From positions 62,001 to 126,000 of the forward strand of contig NZ_VWVM01000004.1 of NCBI RefSeq assembly GCF_008632075.1: a stretch of 64,000 nucleotides of DNA. Reading direction: 5' to 3'. The notes beneath the pieces were generated by a model that searched no databases, was not told where the DNA came from, and saw nothing but the letters and a program-made list of their open reading frames with translations. Positions 51,888 through 61,020 of the stretch are shown piece after piece (the first letter of the stretch is position 1; the number at the start of each line of letters is the position of its first letter). Made by a program: the position numbers and the translations under genes. The stretch is from Candidatus Pantoea gossypiicola (GTDB taxonomy: Bacteria; Pseudomonadota; Gammaproteobacteria; Enterobacterales; Enterobacteriaceae).

Positions 51888-54110
51888 ATGAACACTTTCG
51901 ATCTTCATGACCCCAGGGTTACGGGTAAGCCTGCTCTGCAACGCCCATTCCGATTCTCTTTACTGGCCGTCATCGTCGCCTCGTCGCTGGCGCATAACGT
52001 CGTCCGCGCTGCAGAAACGTCCACACCGGCCGCCAGCGATAGTCAGACATTGACGGTCAGCGCGTCAGCCGATGATGTCGTGACAACGTCACCGGCAACA
52101 GATTACAGCGTTCCGGTTACCCGTGCCGGTACTAAAATGCTGGGCACCGTACGTGATGTGCCGCAGTCCGTCAGCATCGTCAGTACTCAGCGTATGTCCG
52201 ATCAGCAACTCCAGTCACTGAATGATGTGCTGTCCAACACCACCGGCATTCAGGGTATCAGCGCCGATATGGACCGCACTAACTACTATGCGCGCGGCTT
52301 TTTGATCGATAACTACATGGTCGATGGCATTCCTACCGCCTTTGCGGAGCGCTGGAATCTGGGCGATGCACAGACCGATATGGCGCTGTATGAGCGCGTT
52401 GAAGTGGTACGTGGGGCGACCGGGCTGCTGACCGGGCCGGGCAATCCGTCTGCTGCCATCAACATGGTGCGCAAGCACGCGGACAGTAAAGAGTTCGGTG
52501 GCACCGTTTCCGCCAGTTATGGCAGCTGGAACAAGCAACGCTACGTCGCCGATCTTTCCGCGCCACTCAGTGAGTCCGGCAATGTTCGTGGCCGCATGGT
52601 CGCCGGCTGGCAGGACAACAACAGTTTCATTGAGCGCTACGGTGCAAAAAAACAGTTTATCTATGGCGTGGTTGACGCTGATCTGACTGACTCTGCCACG
52701 CTTTCGGTGGGTTATGAGTTCAGCCAGGTTAATACAGACTCCACGATGTGGGGCGGCGCACCGCGCTGGTACACCGACGGCACGCAGATTCATACCCGTC
52801 GCGGCTACAACACGGCACCAGACTGGGCCTACAACGATAAAGAGAACCGTAAAGTCTTTGTGAACCTGAAGCAGGACTTCGACAATGGCTGGAACCTGAC
52901 GTTAAACGGCACGCACACCGATATGCGTCTGGACAGTAAGCAGATCTATCTTGATGGCTATTTCGATCGCAACACGGGCGCGGGCGTCTCTTCCTATGCC
53001 AACTATCCCGTGGTGGGCGGCACCGGCTATAACACCGGTAAACGCAAAGTAGATGCCGTTGATGCCTTTGCCAGCGGCCCGTATGAACTGCTGGGCCGTC
53101 AGCACGAGCTGATGGTGGGCGTCAATTATACTCGCCAGGATAATAAGTACTTCAGCACCTTTGAGAATATTTCCTCTGAGTCGCTGGGCAACTATAACGA
53201 TTTCAATGGCCAGTACCCGGAATCTGACTGGACGCCACGTCTGCCCGCCAGCGATACACAGCTGGTTCGCCAGAAGTCGACGTACATGGCGACCCGTCTG
53301 TCGCTTGCCGATCCGCTGCACCTGATCCTGGGCGCGCGATACACCAACTGGAATCGTGAAACGCCAGGCGGGGAAGCGGAAGAGAATAACATTACCCCAT
53401 ATGGCGGGCTGATTTATGACTTTGCTGAAAACTGGTCTGCTTATGCCAGCTATACCTCGGTATTCCAGCCTCAGGATTATCGCGATGCCAGTGGCGCTTA
53501 TCTGTCGCCGGTTATCGGGAAAAACTACGAAGCCGGGCTGAAATCTGACTGGATGGACAGTCGCCTGACTGCCTCTGTTTCTGTATTCCGCACCGAACTG
53601 GATAACGTCGGAGAAGCCACCACCCAGACCATTCAGGGTTCAGGCGATGTTGCCTACATTGGCCGTAAAGGCGTAGTGAGTCGTGGCGTCGAGTTTGAAG
53701 TCAATGGCGCATTGACCGACAACTGGCAGATGACCTTTGGCGGCACGCGCTACATAGCGGAAAACCTGGATGGCAGCACCTTTAATCCGCAGTTACCGCA
53801 GACCAGTTTTAATCTGTTCAGCAGCTATCGCCTGCCGATGCTGCAGCAGCTTACGCTGGGCGGCGGCGTGAACTGGCAGACACATATCTGGAACGACGTC
53901 GGTGGACCGGAAGGCAACAGCACATGGCGCGCCCGTCAGGGCAGCTATGCACTGGTTGATCTGTTTGCCCGCTATCAGGTGAACAAAAATCTGTCGTTGC
54001 AGGGCAACCTCAATAACCTGTTCGACAAAGAGTATGACACCAACGTGGCCAGCTCCGTTGTCTACGGTCAGCCACGCAACTTCGCGGTAACCGCAAGCTA
54101 CACTTTCTGA
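51888..54110 (+). CDS. fhuE: TonB-dependent receptor for coprogen/rhodotorulate-type hydroxamates (FhuE)
   Basis: A 740-aa outer-membrane receptor with a long signal (hydrophobic part FSLLAVIVASSLA), TonB-box region (SQTLTVSASADDV), plug domain (TVRDVPQSVSIVSTQRMSDQ, YYARGFLIDNYMVDGIPT, YERVEVVRGATGLLTGPGNP) and a barrel ending in TASYTF. It agrees closely with E. coli FhuE, which imports ferric coprogen, rhodotorulate and related hydroxamates. GAGGA precedes the start. The Fur-like box upstream implies iron control. There is no partner inner-membrane gene nearby. Confidence 0.92.
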   Translation: MNTFDLHDPRVTGKPALQRPFRFSLLAVIVASSLAHNVVRAAETSTPAASDSQTLTVSASADDVVTTSPATDYSVPVTRAGTKMLGTVRDVPQSVSIVSTQRMSDQQLQSLNDVLSNTTGIQGISADMDRTNYYARGFLIDNYMVDGIPTAFAERWNLGDAQTDMALYERVEVVRGATGLLTGPGNPSAAINMVRKHADSKEFGGTVSASYGSWNKQRYVADLSAPLSESGNVRGRMVAGWQDNNSFIERYGAKKQFIYGVVDADLTDSATLSVGYEFSQVNTDSTMWGGAPRWYTDGTQIHTRRGYNTAPDWAYNDKENRKVFVNLKQDFDNGWNLTLNGTHTDMRLDSKQIYLDGYFDRNTGAGVSSYANYPVVGGTGYNTGKRKVDAVDAFASGPYELLGRQHELMVGVNYTRQDNKYFSTFENISSESLGNYNDFNGQYPESDWTPRLPASDTQLVRQKSTYMATRLSLADPLHLILGARYTNWNRETPGGEAEENNITPYGGLIYDFAENWSAYASYTSVFQPQDYRDASGAYLSPVIGKNYEAGLKSDWMDSRLTASVSVFRTELDNVGEATTQTIQGSGDVAYIGRKGVVSRGVEFEVNGALTDNWQMTFGGTRYIAENLDGSTFNPQLPQTSFNLFSSYRLPMLQQLTLGGGVNWQTHIWNDVGGPEGNSTWRARQGSYALVDLFARYQVNKNLSLQGNLNNLFDKEYDTNVASSVVYGQPRNFAVTASYTF

Positions 54111-54134
54111 TTTATCTGCGCGGGTAAGCCTGTG

Positions 54135-54160
54135 AAAAACGCCTCGGTTGAGGCGTTTTT
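54135..54160 (+). terminator. Rho-independent terminator of fhuE
   Basis: AAAAACGCCTC / GAGGCGTTTTT with a 4-base loop and further T residues, 24 bases after the stop. Confidence 0.9.
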
Positions 54161-54457
54161 TTATCCAGCCATCTAACTCTCGCCGCTGTTGGCATAATTT
54201 TTTCAGAAAAAGATTTCAGAGCACAGGCAGCACTATCGTCCGACAGCAAAGTGCAATGTTGCCTGTGCATTTTGATGATTTGTATCAGCAACCCTTTATC
54301 AATTCTCATATTCGTGAAGCCTCTGCCAGCATTTTTACATCAGCTTAAGGCGTATTAAGGACTCGGGAACAAGCGGGTTTCTGCGTTTCCAGCTTGTCAA
54401 CGCTCAGCCGTTTTGAGAAGATGGTTTCCATAATGGAAACAGTCAGGAGCCAATGGA
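54161..54457. other. Intergenic region between fhuE and higBA
   Basis: About 300 bp; holds the higBA operator (54424-54440) at its right end and nothing else that I can support. Confidence 0.45.
54424..54440. promoter_or_regulatory. HigBA operator palindrome
   Basis: GTTTCCATAATGGAAAC is a perfect 17-bp palindrome centred 26 bp before the higB start, as expected for HigA binding. Confidence 0.75.
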
Positions 54458-54769
54458 ATGCATGTTATTTCACGCGTGCCGTTTGACGAGGCGGCCAGAA
54501 AATATCCCAATGCAGCGGCAGCACTGGATCTGCTTTACCGCCACCTCAGACAGGGCGATTTCAGTGGTCCTGACGATCTCAGGGCGCTTTATGCAAGCCT
54601 TGATCGTATGAAGTATCGCGCTAAATGGTGGGTCATTGACGTCAGTGGCAACCATTTGCGCGTGATATTTTTCGCGGATTTTGAGCGCAGCAAAATCTTC
54701 ATCAAACATATCTGCACTCACGCTGAGTACGACAAGCTTGTTAAGAAATATCGGGAGGTAACCGAATGA
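54458..54769 (+). CDS. higB: Type II toxin HigB, mRNA interferase
   Basis: A 103-aa RelE-superfamily toxin resembling E. coli HigB (YgjN): PFDEAARKYPNAAAALDLLY, DDLRALYASLDRMKYRAKWW, VIDVSGNHLRVIFFADFERS and HICTHAEYDKL. It cleaves mRNA on translating ribosomes. Toxin precedes antitoxin, the inverted order typical of hig loci, and overlaps higA by 4 bp. CAGGAG lies eight bases upstream. Confidence 0.92.
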   Translation: MHVISRVPFDEAARKYPNAAAALDLLYRHLRQGDFSGPDDLRALYASLDRMKYRAKWWVIDVSGNHLRVIFFADFERSKIFIKHICTHAEYDKLVKKYREVTE

Positions 54770-55176
54770 ATACTGAAGCTATCAGGCTGTCAAATCAGCT
54801 GGCAGAAGCGGTGCCGCTGCTGGCCGGCAGCAACCAGCGACATGATTATGAAGGAGCACTGGAACTGGTCGAATACCTTATTGAACATGAGCCGAATAAT
54901 CCGCTGGTAGATTTGCTTTGTGCCCGCATTGCTCATTATGAAGATAATGATCCTGCGATGGCCGACTTTAATAGCCGCCAGCGTGAAATCAGCACCGGGC
55001 CTGGCGTTCTGAGGGTACTGATCGAGCAGCACAACCTCAGCCTGAGTGACTTCGAAAATGAAATTGGCAAAAAGTCGCTGGTCAGCCGAATCCTCAGCGG
55101 CGAACGTCAGTTGACCGTGTCACACATACGGGCATTGTGCGCGCGGTTTGGCCTGTCACCATCGTTGTTTTTTTGA
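54766..55176 (+). CDS. higA: Type II antitoxin HigA
   Basis: A 136-aa antitoxin like E. coli HigA (YgjM), with an N-terminal dimerisation part (YEGALELVEYLIEHEPNNPL) and a C-terminal Xre-type HTH (GKKSLVSRILSGERQLTVSH). It neutralises HigB and represses the operon through the palindrome at 54424-54440. Confidence 0.92.
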   Translation: MNTEAIRLSNQLAEAVPLLAGSNQRHDYEGALELVEYLIEHEPNNPLVDLLCARIAHYEDNDPAMADFNSRQREISTGPGVLRVLIEQHNLSLSDFENEIGKKSLVSRILSGERQLTVSHIRALCARFGLSPSLFF

Positions 55177-55241
55177 TTTAAGACGACTTTCAAAGGCCGA
55201 TCGAACTTTAAACGTCATTATGACGTAACACTACAATTGAT

Positions 55242-55270
55242 AAAAAAACGCCTCAGCCGAGGCGTTTTTT
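55242..55270. terminator. Bidirectional rho-independent terminator
   Basis: AAAAAAACGCCTC / GAGGCGTTTTTT with a 4-base loop between the convergent higA and VOC genes, with T tracts on both strands. Confidence 0.9.
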
Positions 55271-55291
55271 ATCACATCTCAGGCCCGCACT

Positions 55292-56137
55292 TCACGTAAA
55301 ACGCAGGGCCAGATTAAACCCTTCACCTGACTCCACGACAATCGCCTCAGTGTGCTCCTGAAAAGCAATCTCACCTGCCTGCAGTGCGTTTCTGACCTGC
55401 GCGAGATTCCCGGTCTCGAAACCCAGCGCAACCATCCGGGCGCTGCCATCATAGTCTTCTGGTAGCGGACCAAAGCGACGTTGCGCATACTCTGCTGACG
55501 CAAACCGAACTGTGGCGGCACCGGCGCGCAGCACAAAAGCGCCTTCAGGGCAGGCAAGCACTTTTGCGGCACCAAAGAGACGACTATAAACCTGAGCCGA
55601 ATGCGCCGGATCCTGCGCCACAATGATAAATTCACTGATGTTCCGCACGCCATTAGGATGACGTTGCCATGCAGGCTGCCATACCGCGTCAGGCGTCAGA
55701 TGCTGGCAAAAAAAGCTGCGGCCATTGGGTATCAGCGAAGGGCGCAGCCTGACGGTTCGAAAATGCGCTTCAGTTACCGTACCGTCGGGCAGATCGACAG
55801 GACGATGAAAAGAGGCGGGCGGATCGCCATCCAGATCCTGACGTTCCAGATGCTGAAACTCACTGTCGGCGTCACTGCTTTTCCACACCAGGCCACTCAA
55901 TCCCAGTGGCGATTGCCAGAGATCGGCGCGCTGGTTGCCTTTGCCGGGTTCATAACCAAGCAGCTCAAGATAATTTTCGCCAAAAATGGCCAGATGATTA
56001 CTCGAACCCAGCGAATGATGACCGCGCTCTGTGAGCTGAAAGCCAAGCCGCCGGAAGCGCGCGCTGGCGCTGTCGAGCTGGTCGGCCACGTTAATCACCG
56101 CGTGATCCAGAATCGGTTGAGGAACCGGAACAGACAT
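55292..56137 (-). CDS. VOC-superfamily (glyoxalase-like) protein, last gene of the operon
   Basis: A 281-aa protein starting at 56137, where AAGGAG lies eight bases upstream; the ATG at 56161 overlapping the previous gene lacks a ribosome site. It resembles glyoxalase-like VOC proteins with a double domain: LDHAVINVADQLDSASARFR at the start, and a second module from about residue 165 (SEFIIVAQDPAHSAQVYSRLFG). Possible metal ligands are His in LDHAV and Glu in NYLELLGYE. It is the eighth and last gene of the transport/catabolic operon. Confidence 0.78.
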   Translation of the reverse strand: MSVPVPQPILDHAVINVADQLDSASARFRRLGFQLTERGHHSLGSSNHLAIFGENYLELLGYEPGKGNQRADLWQSPLGLSGLVWKSSDADSEFQHLERQDLDGDPPASFHRPVDLPDGTVTEAHFRTVRLRPSLIPNGRSFFCQHLTPDAVWQPAWQRHPNGVRNISEFIIVAQDPAHSAQVYSRLFGAAKVLACPEGAFVLRAGAATVRFASAEYAQRRFGPLPEDYDGSARMVALGFETGNLAQVRNALQAGEIAFQEHTEAIVVESGEGFNLALRFT

Positions 56138-56157
56138 AGCTGCACTCCTTTTTTTGG

Positions 56158-57297
56158 TCATCGCGCCGCCACAATCTGCAACGCACGTGGTACCAGCTGC
56201 GTGAAGTATTCCACCGCCGGGCCGATCAGCGCTTCATCCGGATCGAAGGCGGCGTGATGCAGGCCAAATTCGCTGGCGCTGCCAATGCTGACAAATGCGC
56301 CCGGCACCTGTTGCAGATAGAAGGCAAAATCTTCTCCGCCCATCTGCGGCGACTCAGCATGCTCTGCGAGATAGCCGCTCTGGTGTGCGACTTCCAGCGC
56401 CACATCCACCCAGCCTGGCGTGTTAATCAGGGCAGGTGGCCCCGCGAACCACTCCAGCTCAGCAGTCGCGCCAAATCCGGCAGCGATGCCCTGAATCAGC
56501 GAGCGTATGCGGTGTGGGATCTGCGTCCGAATCTCAGCATTGTGGGTGCGTACGGTGCCCTCAAGCTCAACGCTTTGCGGCAGCACGTTCCAGGTATTCC
56601 CGGCAGTAAAGCGCGTCACGCTCAGCACCACCGTCTCCAGCGAGCTGAATACCCGGCTCGGCAGGGTTTGTAAAGCGGTCACAATATGGCTGGCAATCAC
56701 AATCGAATCGATGCCCTCCTGGGGTCGTGCCGCATGCGCGCCTTTACCTTCAACGCGGATCACAAAGCGATCAACGTTGGCATAAAACGCGCCCGCCCGA
56801 CTACGCAGTGTACCGAGCGGCAGGTCGGGCGCATTGTGCAGGCCAAATATTGCCTCTACGCCTTCCAGCGCACCGGCATCCATCAGCTGACGTGCGCCAT
56901 TAAACGTCTCTTCAGCGGGCTGAAACAGAATCCGCACCCGGCCTGGCAACGTGGCTTCCTGCTGTTTAAGCTGCAGGGCGACGCCCAGCATTACCGCGCT
57001 GTGAACGTCGTGACCGCAGGCGTGCATGACGCCCGGCGTCTGCGATCGCCACGGGCGATCGGTGATTTCATCAATCGGCAACGCATCGATATCCGCGCGC
57101 AGGGCAATCAGTGATTCACCATGACCGATTTCTGCCACCACGCCGGTTTTCAGTCCCAGCGGCAACAGCCGGATACCCGCCTTTTCAAGCCAGCGGGTAA
57201 TACGTTCAGTTGTGGCAAATTCATGGTTTGAAAGTTCCGGATGCTGATGCAGCTCGCGACGCCACTGCACCAGTTGTTCAGTTAAAGGCAATGTCAT
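56158..57297 (-). CDS. M20-family amidohydrolase (hippurate hydrolase / aminoacylase type)
   Basis: A 379-aa zinc amidohydrolase. Metal-binding and catalytic motifs are visible: HQHPELSNHEF, the HACGHDVHSAVMLG block, QPAEETFNGARQLMDAG, GLHNAPDLPLGTL and the distal His in EFGLHHAAFD. These enzymes hydrolyse N-acyl amino acids (hippurate, indoleacetyl-amino acids, acetyl-diaminopimelate types). It lies two bases after the CMD gene and before the VOC gene, so it is part of the operon. An N-acylated substrate released by the flavin enzyme is a reasonable guess. Confidence 0.88.
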   Translation of the reverse strand: MTLPLTEQLVQWRRELHQHPELSNHEFATTERITRWLEKAGIRLLPLGLKTGVVAEIGHGESLIALRADIDALPIDEITDRPWRSQTPGVMHACGHDVHSAVMLGVALQLKQQEATLPGRVRILFQPAEETFNGARQLMDAGALEGVEAIFGLHNAPDLPLGTLRSRAGAFYANVDRFVIRVEGKGAHAARPQEGIDSIVIASHIVTALQTLPSRVFSSLETVVLSVTRFTAGNTWNVLPQSVELEGTVRTHNAEIRTQIPHRIRSLIQGIAAGFGATAELEWFAGPPALINTPGWVDVALEVAHQSGYLAEHAESPQMGGEDFAFYLQQVPGAFVSIGSASEFGLHHAAFDPDEALIGPAVEYFTQLVPRALQIVAAR

Positions 57298-57299
57298 GT

Positions 57300-58400
57300 T
57301 TATCCCTGTTGTTCCGGCAGAAAAGGCTCGCCCAGCGTCAGCATCAGGCGATTGGCCCAGGCAAAGAAGGCGGTGGACTGAATCAGGTCGAGCAGGGCGA
57401 GTGTATCCAGACCCTGCTCGCGCAGTGCAGCGATCTGCGACTGGCCAGGTTGCGATGGGGTCAGCGACAGCGCCGCCGAAAAGGCGATGATCGCCTGCCA
57501 GCGGGCAGTGTGTCCGTGGGATAACACTGCGCCGGGCGCGACATTCAGCAGTTTCTGTATTGCGTCATCTTGCTTTGAAAGCTGGCTGGCTTTACGCGCA
57601 TGAACCGAGGCGCAATAAATACAGCCGTTGACCTTACTGACCACGGTGGCGGCCAGCTCACGCTCGGCGCGCGGCAGCCCGCCAGCGGTGTAGAAAATGC
57701 CTTTGTCGGTCAGGGTACGCTGCTCCAGCAGCGGCAGGTTACGCCCCAGCAGACGGAAATAGTCGGAGTCGGTGTGACCGAATTTTGCCAGTGTCGCCTG
57801 CTCCTCCTCACTGAATTCAGCCAGCGGTCTGGCGGGCAGCCACGGCTCCCAGCCGAGTTCCTGCTGTGTAAACGCGGTCAGCGCCGTTTTGCCGCTGGCG
57901 GTTTTTAATGCCTCGTGCCAGTGACCGGCGACGACCGGGGCAGCTTCACCCGCTGCTTCATGGCCCTGCAGGCTGCGCAGGCCTGTGATTAACCGGCTCT
58001 GAAAACTGACGAACGCCACCAGCTGTGCCAGCGTGACAATGCCGCGCGGGGTCCATCCCGCCTGCTTCAGCGTCTCCAGATGGGCAGGTGTCGCGGCAAC
58101 CGGCTCAAAGGTGAGGCGATGCGCGAAGTCCAGCGCGGCGCTGATCCGATCACTATCGGGCACGGGCTGCTGCGGCTGATAGTGCGTCTGCAGCTCCGAC
58201 CGGGCATGCCAGCCTGCGACTTTTGCGGCCAGAAGACGCCGCTCGGCTAACGGAAAATCGTCATCGCCCTGGTCAAATAACACGTTGTAGCTGCCCTGGG
58301 CATGGCGCGTCGCGGCGTGACGCGTCTGCCGCGCGTGGGCCAGTCCGGAATCGGGATCGATATCCGCCAGTGCGGCAATCAAATCGTCAGGTTGACTCAT
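57300..58400 (-). CDS. Double CMD/AhpD-like protein (Avi_7170-type plus Avi_7169-type domains)
   Basis: A 366-aa protein with two carboxymuconolactone-decarboxylase-like halves. The first (about residues 1-160; LFDQGDDDFPLAERRLLAAKV, AQLVAFVSFQSRLITGLRSL) has no Cys pair. The second (about 185-360) has CIYCASVHARKASQL with the CxxC-x2-H of AhpD-type enzymes, plus LPRAERELAATVVSKVNG and AFFAWANRLMLTLGEPFLP. From memory these correspond to two named families that often occur as separate genes. It overlaps the luciferase-like gene by 4 bp. Peroxide handling or a decarboxylation step are possible. Confidence 0.8.
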   Translation of the reverse strand: MSQPDDLIAALADIDPDSGLAHARQTRHAATRHAQGSYNVLFDQGDDDFPLAERRLLAAKVAGWHARSELQTHYQPQQPVPDSDRISAALDFAHRLTFEPVAATPAHLETLKQAGWTPRGIVTLAQLVAFVSFQSRLITGLRSLQGHEAAGEAAPVVAGHWHEALKTASGKTALTAFTQQELGWEPWLPARPLAEFSEEEQATLAKFGHTDSDYFRLLGRNLPLLEQRTLTDKGIFYTAGGLPRAERELAATVVSKVNGCIYCASVHARKASQLSKQDDAIQKLLNVAPGAVLSHGHTARWQAIIAFSAALSLTPSQPGQSQIAALREQGLDTLALLDLIQSTAFFAWANRLMLTLGEPFLPEQQG

Positions 58401-59404
58401 GAAATTCTCCTGTCTGGTTCGCCAGCAGCACGAAGTGCGGGCGCAATATGTCCGGCAATCAGCTCAATCGAGCGCAGCGTGTCGGCATGCGAAGGCTCTG
58501 CTGAATGCACCTGGAATGAGATGTCGGTGACGCGAGGCAGCACGCTGTCCTGCGCCAGCGAGCGCGCGACCTGATCGATGCCGCCAACATGGGCATCAAA
58601 CTGTGCCAGCAGGTCATCAAAGCTCTCCCCGCGGATTTCGCCACGGTGCTGAGCAGCCTGCTTGCGAATGCCAGGTTCAGCGATCTGACGTGCGTAGTGG
58701 TCTGAATCCGCGACAAATGCAGTGCGGGAGGCAAGAATACGCGGCTCAGTTCCCGCCGGAAGTGCCGCGAGATAGGCATCAATCAGCGGATTCTGCAGCG
58801 CATCGAGCGTAAGTTCTGCCTGGCCTGCTGGCCGTGGCTGGGTGCGCGACAGCATCAGACCGTGTCCGCCCTGGCCGGCACGGATTGCACCCTCAACCGA
58901 AAAGGTGGCAATCCACACCCGTCCGGCGAGCTGCGGCGCGGCGGGCCAGAGATGATTGTCCGGATGTCCCAGCGAATCACCGCGCCAGGCACTGAGCAGC
59001 GTATGCAGATTGTCTGCAAATGCCGCGCCGCGTTCGGCAAACGTCAAGCCAAAGGGTAAAAACGAGTCCGGCGTGCCGCCCGAACCCAGCCCGATCTCCA
59101 GCCGTCCGTCCGACAGCAAATCCAGTACTGCAGCATCTTCTGCGACCCGTAATGCATTTTCCATCGGCAGCGTGATGATGGCAGTGCCGAGCCGGATGGT
59201 ACGGGTATGGGCGGCGGCGTGCGCCAGAAAAACCAGCGGCGAAGGCAGTCCGCCCTCATCCTTATGAAAGTGATGTTGAGCAATCCATGCCGCATCAAAG
59301 CCACAGCGCTCGGCATGCTGAATCTGCTCAATGGCCAGCTGATAACGCTGTTTAGCCGGGACGTTATCCAGCAGTCGGGTAAAAAATCCGAGACGTTGGC
59401 TCAT
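58397..59404 (-). CDS. Luciferase-like FMN-dependent monooxygenase (KPN_01858 type)
   Basis: A 335-aa bacterial-luciferase-fold protein: RYQLAIEQIQHAERCGFDAA, WIAQHHFH, LGTAIITLPMENALRVAEDA, LDLLSDGRLEIGLGSGGTPD. It would use reduced FMN and O2, with the reductase supplied elsewhere, to oxidise or cleave an imported compound. It overlaps the ABC ATPase and CMD genes by 4 bp each, so the enzymes and transporter are co-translated. Confidence 0.85.
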   Translation of the reverse strand: MSQRLGFFTRLLDNVPAKQRYQLAIEQIQHAERCGFDAAWIAQHHFHKDEGGLPSPLVFLAHAAAHTRTIRLGTAIITLPMENALRVAEDAAVLDLLSDGRLEIGLGSGGTPDSFLPFGLTFAERGAAFADNLHTLLSAWRGDSLGHPDNHLWPAAPQLAGRVWIATFSVEGAIRAGQGGHGLMLSRTQPRPAGQAELTLDALQNPLIDAYLAALPAGTEPRILASRTAFVADSDHYARQIAEPGIRKQAAQHRGEIRGESFDDLLAQFDAHVGGIDQVARSLAQDSVLPRVTDISFQVHSAEPSHADTLRSIELIAGHIAPALRAAGEPDRRIS

Positions 59405-61020
59405 GCTGACTCCTTATGCGTTAACGGCACGAGTGGCGGAATCGCACCAATCAGTTCGCGCGTGTAGGGATGCTGAGGTGCGCTGAATATAGTGACAACG
59501 TCACCTTGTTCCACCGCTTCGCCCACTTTTAAAACGGTTACGCTGTCGGCAATCTGTCGTACCGTCGCCAGATCGTGCGTGATAAAGAGATAGGTCAGCC
59601 CCAGTTCGGCCTGAAGCTGCTGCAACAGGTCAAGGATTTGTGCCTGCACCGTGACATCCAGCGCCGACGTCGCCTCGTCCAGCACCAGGATTTCAGGCTC
59701 GCAGATTAGCGCCCGCGCCAGGGCTACACGCTGCCGCTGTCCGCCCGAAAGTTCATGTGGCTGACGTGATAACAGGGAAAGTGGCAGTGCCACCCGCGAG
59801 GTGATCGCTTCCACCCGTTCACGGCGCTGGCTGCGGTCCAACTTGTCAAAATTACGCAGGGGTTCTTCGATAATGGAATAGAGCGTCTGGCGCGGATCGA
59901 GCGAGGCAAACGGGTTCTGATAGACGAACTGGATCTTGCGGCGCAGCTGTCGCAATGCCTCGCCGCGCAATCCATTGACCACAATGCCGTCCAGCGTCAC
60001 TGCGCCACTATCGACGGTTTCAAAGCCCAGAACGATACGTGCCAGCGTCGTTTTGCCGGATCCCGATTCGCCGACCAGCGCATGCGTGGTGCCGCGTGCC
60101 ACCTGAAAACTGACATTGTTCAGCGCCTGTAATCGCTGCTGTTTACCCAGCGAAAAGCTTTTCATCACGCCGGTTGCCCGAATTGCCGGGGCAGAAAAAC
60201 GGGCGGCCGCAGGTTTAACGCGGGCGGGGCGCTCCGGCGCAGCATCATTCAGTAACTGACGGGTGTAGGGATGTGATGGCGCGCTGATGACCTGGGCGGT
60301 GCGGCCCGACTCCTGGATTTCACCATGGCGAAAAACAATGATGCGATCTGCACGCTGCGCCGCCAGCGCCAGGTCGTGGGTAACGAACAGCACGGCGGTA
60401 CTGGATTCCTGCCGCAGGTCATCCAGCAGATCGAGAATACGCTTCTGCACCGTGACATCCAGCGCGCTGGTCGGCTCATCCGCAATAATGATCTCCGGTT
60501 GCAGGGCGAGGGCGATGGCGATCAAAACACGCTGCTTCATGCCGCCTGACAACTGATGCGGAAACTGCCTGACCCGCTGTTCCGGGTGGCTGAGACCGAC
60601 GCGGGTCAGCAGATCAATGACCCGCTGCCTGCGCTGTGCTGCCGGTAATCGCAGATGCAGGTGCAGAATCTCCTCCACCTGTTCGCCGACGGTTTTAACC
60701 GGATTCAGTGAATTGCCGGGATCCTGCGGTACAAGGCTGATGCGCGCACCGCGCAGCGAGTCAAAACGCTTCTGCGACCACTGGCTGATATCGACGCCGT
60801 TGAGTCGGATTTCACCCGCTTCGCGGCGGCCGTTTACCGCCATCAGGCCCATAATGGCCTGTGCCGTGGTGGTTTTACCTGAACCGGATTCCCCGACCAG
60901 TGCCACCATCTCACCAGCGTGCAGTTCGAAGCTGACATTATGCACCACCGGCTGCCACTGGTTGCCGCGGCGATAGCTTAGCGTCAGGTTGTTGACTGCG
61001 AGTAACGGCTGAGCGCTCAT
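59401..61020 (-). CDS. Peptide/nickel-type ABC transporter, fused double ATP-binding protein
   Basis: A 539-aa protein holding two ABC domains (about 1-255 and 280-535). Domain 1: GESGSGKTTTAQ, LSGGMKQRVLIAIAL, IIADEPTSALD. Domain 2: GESGSGKTTLARIV, LSGGQRQRVALARAL, LVLDEATSALD. This is the fused DppD/DppF (GsiA/YejF-like) arrangement. The start at 61020 has AGGAGG six bases upstream; a longer in-frame reading to 61107 runs into the permease gene. It powers import through the two permeases upstream. Confidence 0.93.
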   Translation of the reverse strand: MSAQPLLAVNNLTLSYRRGNQWQPVVHNVSFELHAGEMVALVGESGSGKTTTAQAIMGLMAVNGRREAGEIRLNGVDISQWSQKRFDSLRGARISLVPQDPGNSLNPVKTVGEQVEEILHLHLRLPAAQRRQRVIDLLTRVGLSHPEQRVRQFPHQLSGGMKQRVLIAIALALQPEIIIADEPTSALDVTVQKRILDLLDDLRQESSTAVLFVTHDLALAAQRADRIIVFRHGEIQESGRTAQVISAPSHPYTRQLLNDAAPERPARVKPAAARFSAPAIRATGVMKSFSLGKQQRLQALNNVSFQVARGTTHALVGESGSGKTTLARIVLGFETVDSGAVTLDGIVVNGLRGEALRQLRRKIQFVYQNPFASLDPRQTLYSIIEEPLRNFDKLDRSQRRERVEAITSRVALPLSLLSRQPHELSGGQRQRVALARALICEPEILVLDEATSALDVTVQAQILDLLQQLQAELGLTYLFITHDLATVRQIADSVTVLKVGEAVEQGDVVTIFSAPQHPYTRELIGAIPPLVPLTHKESA

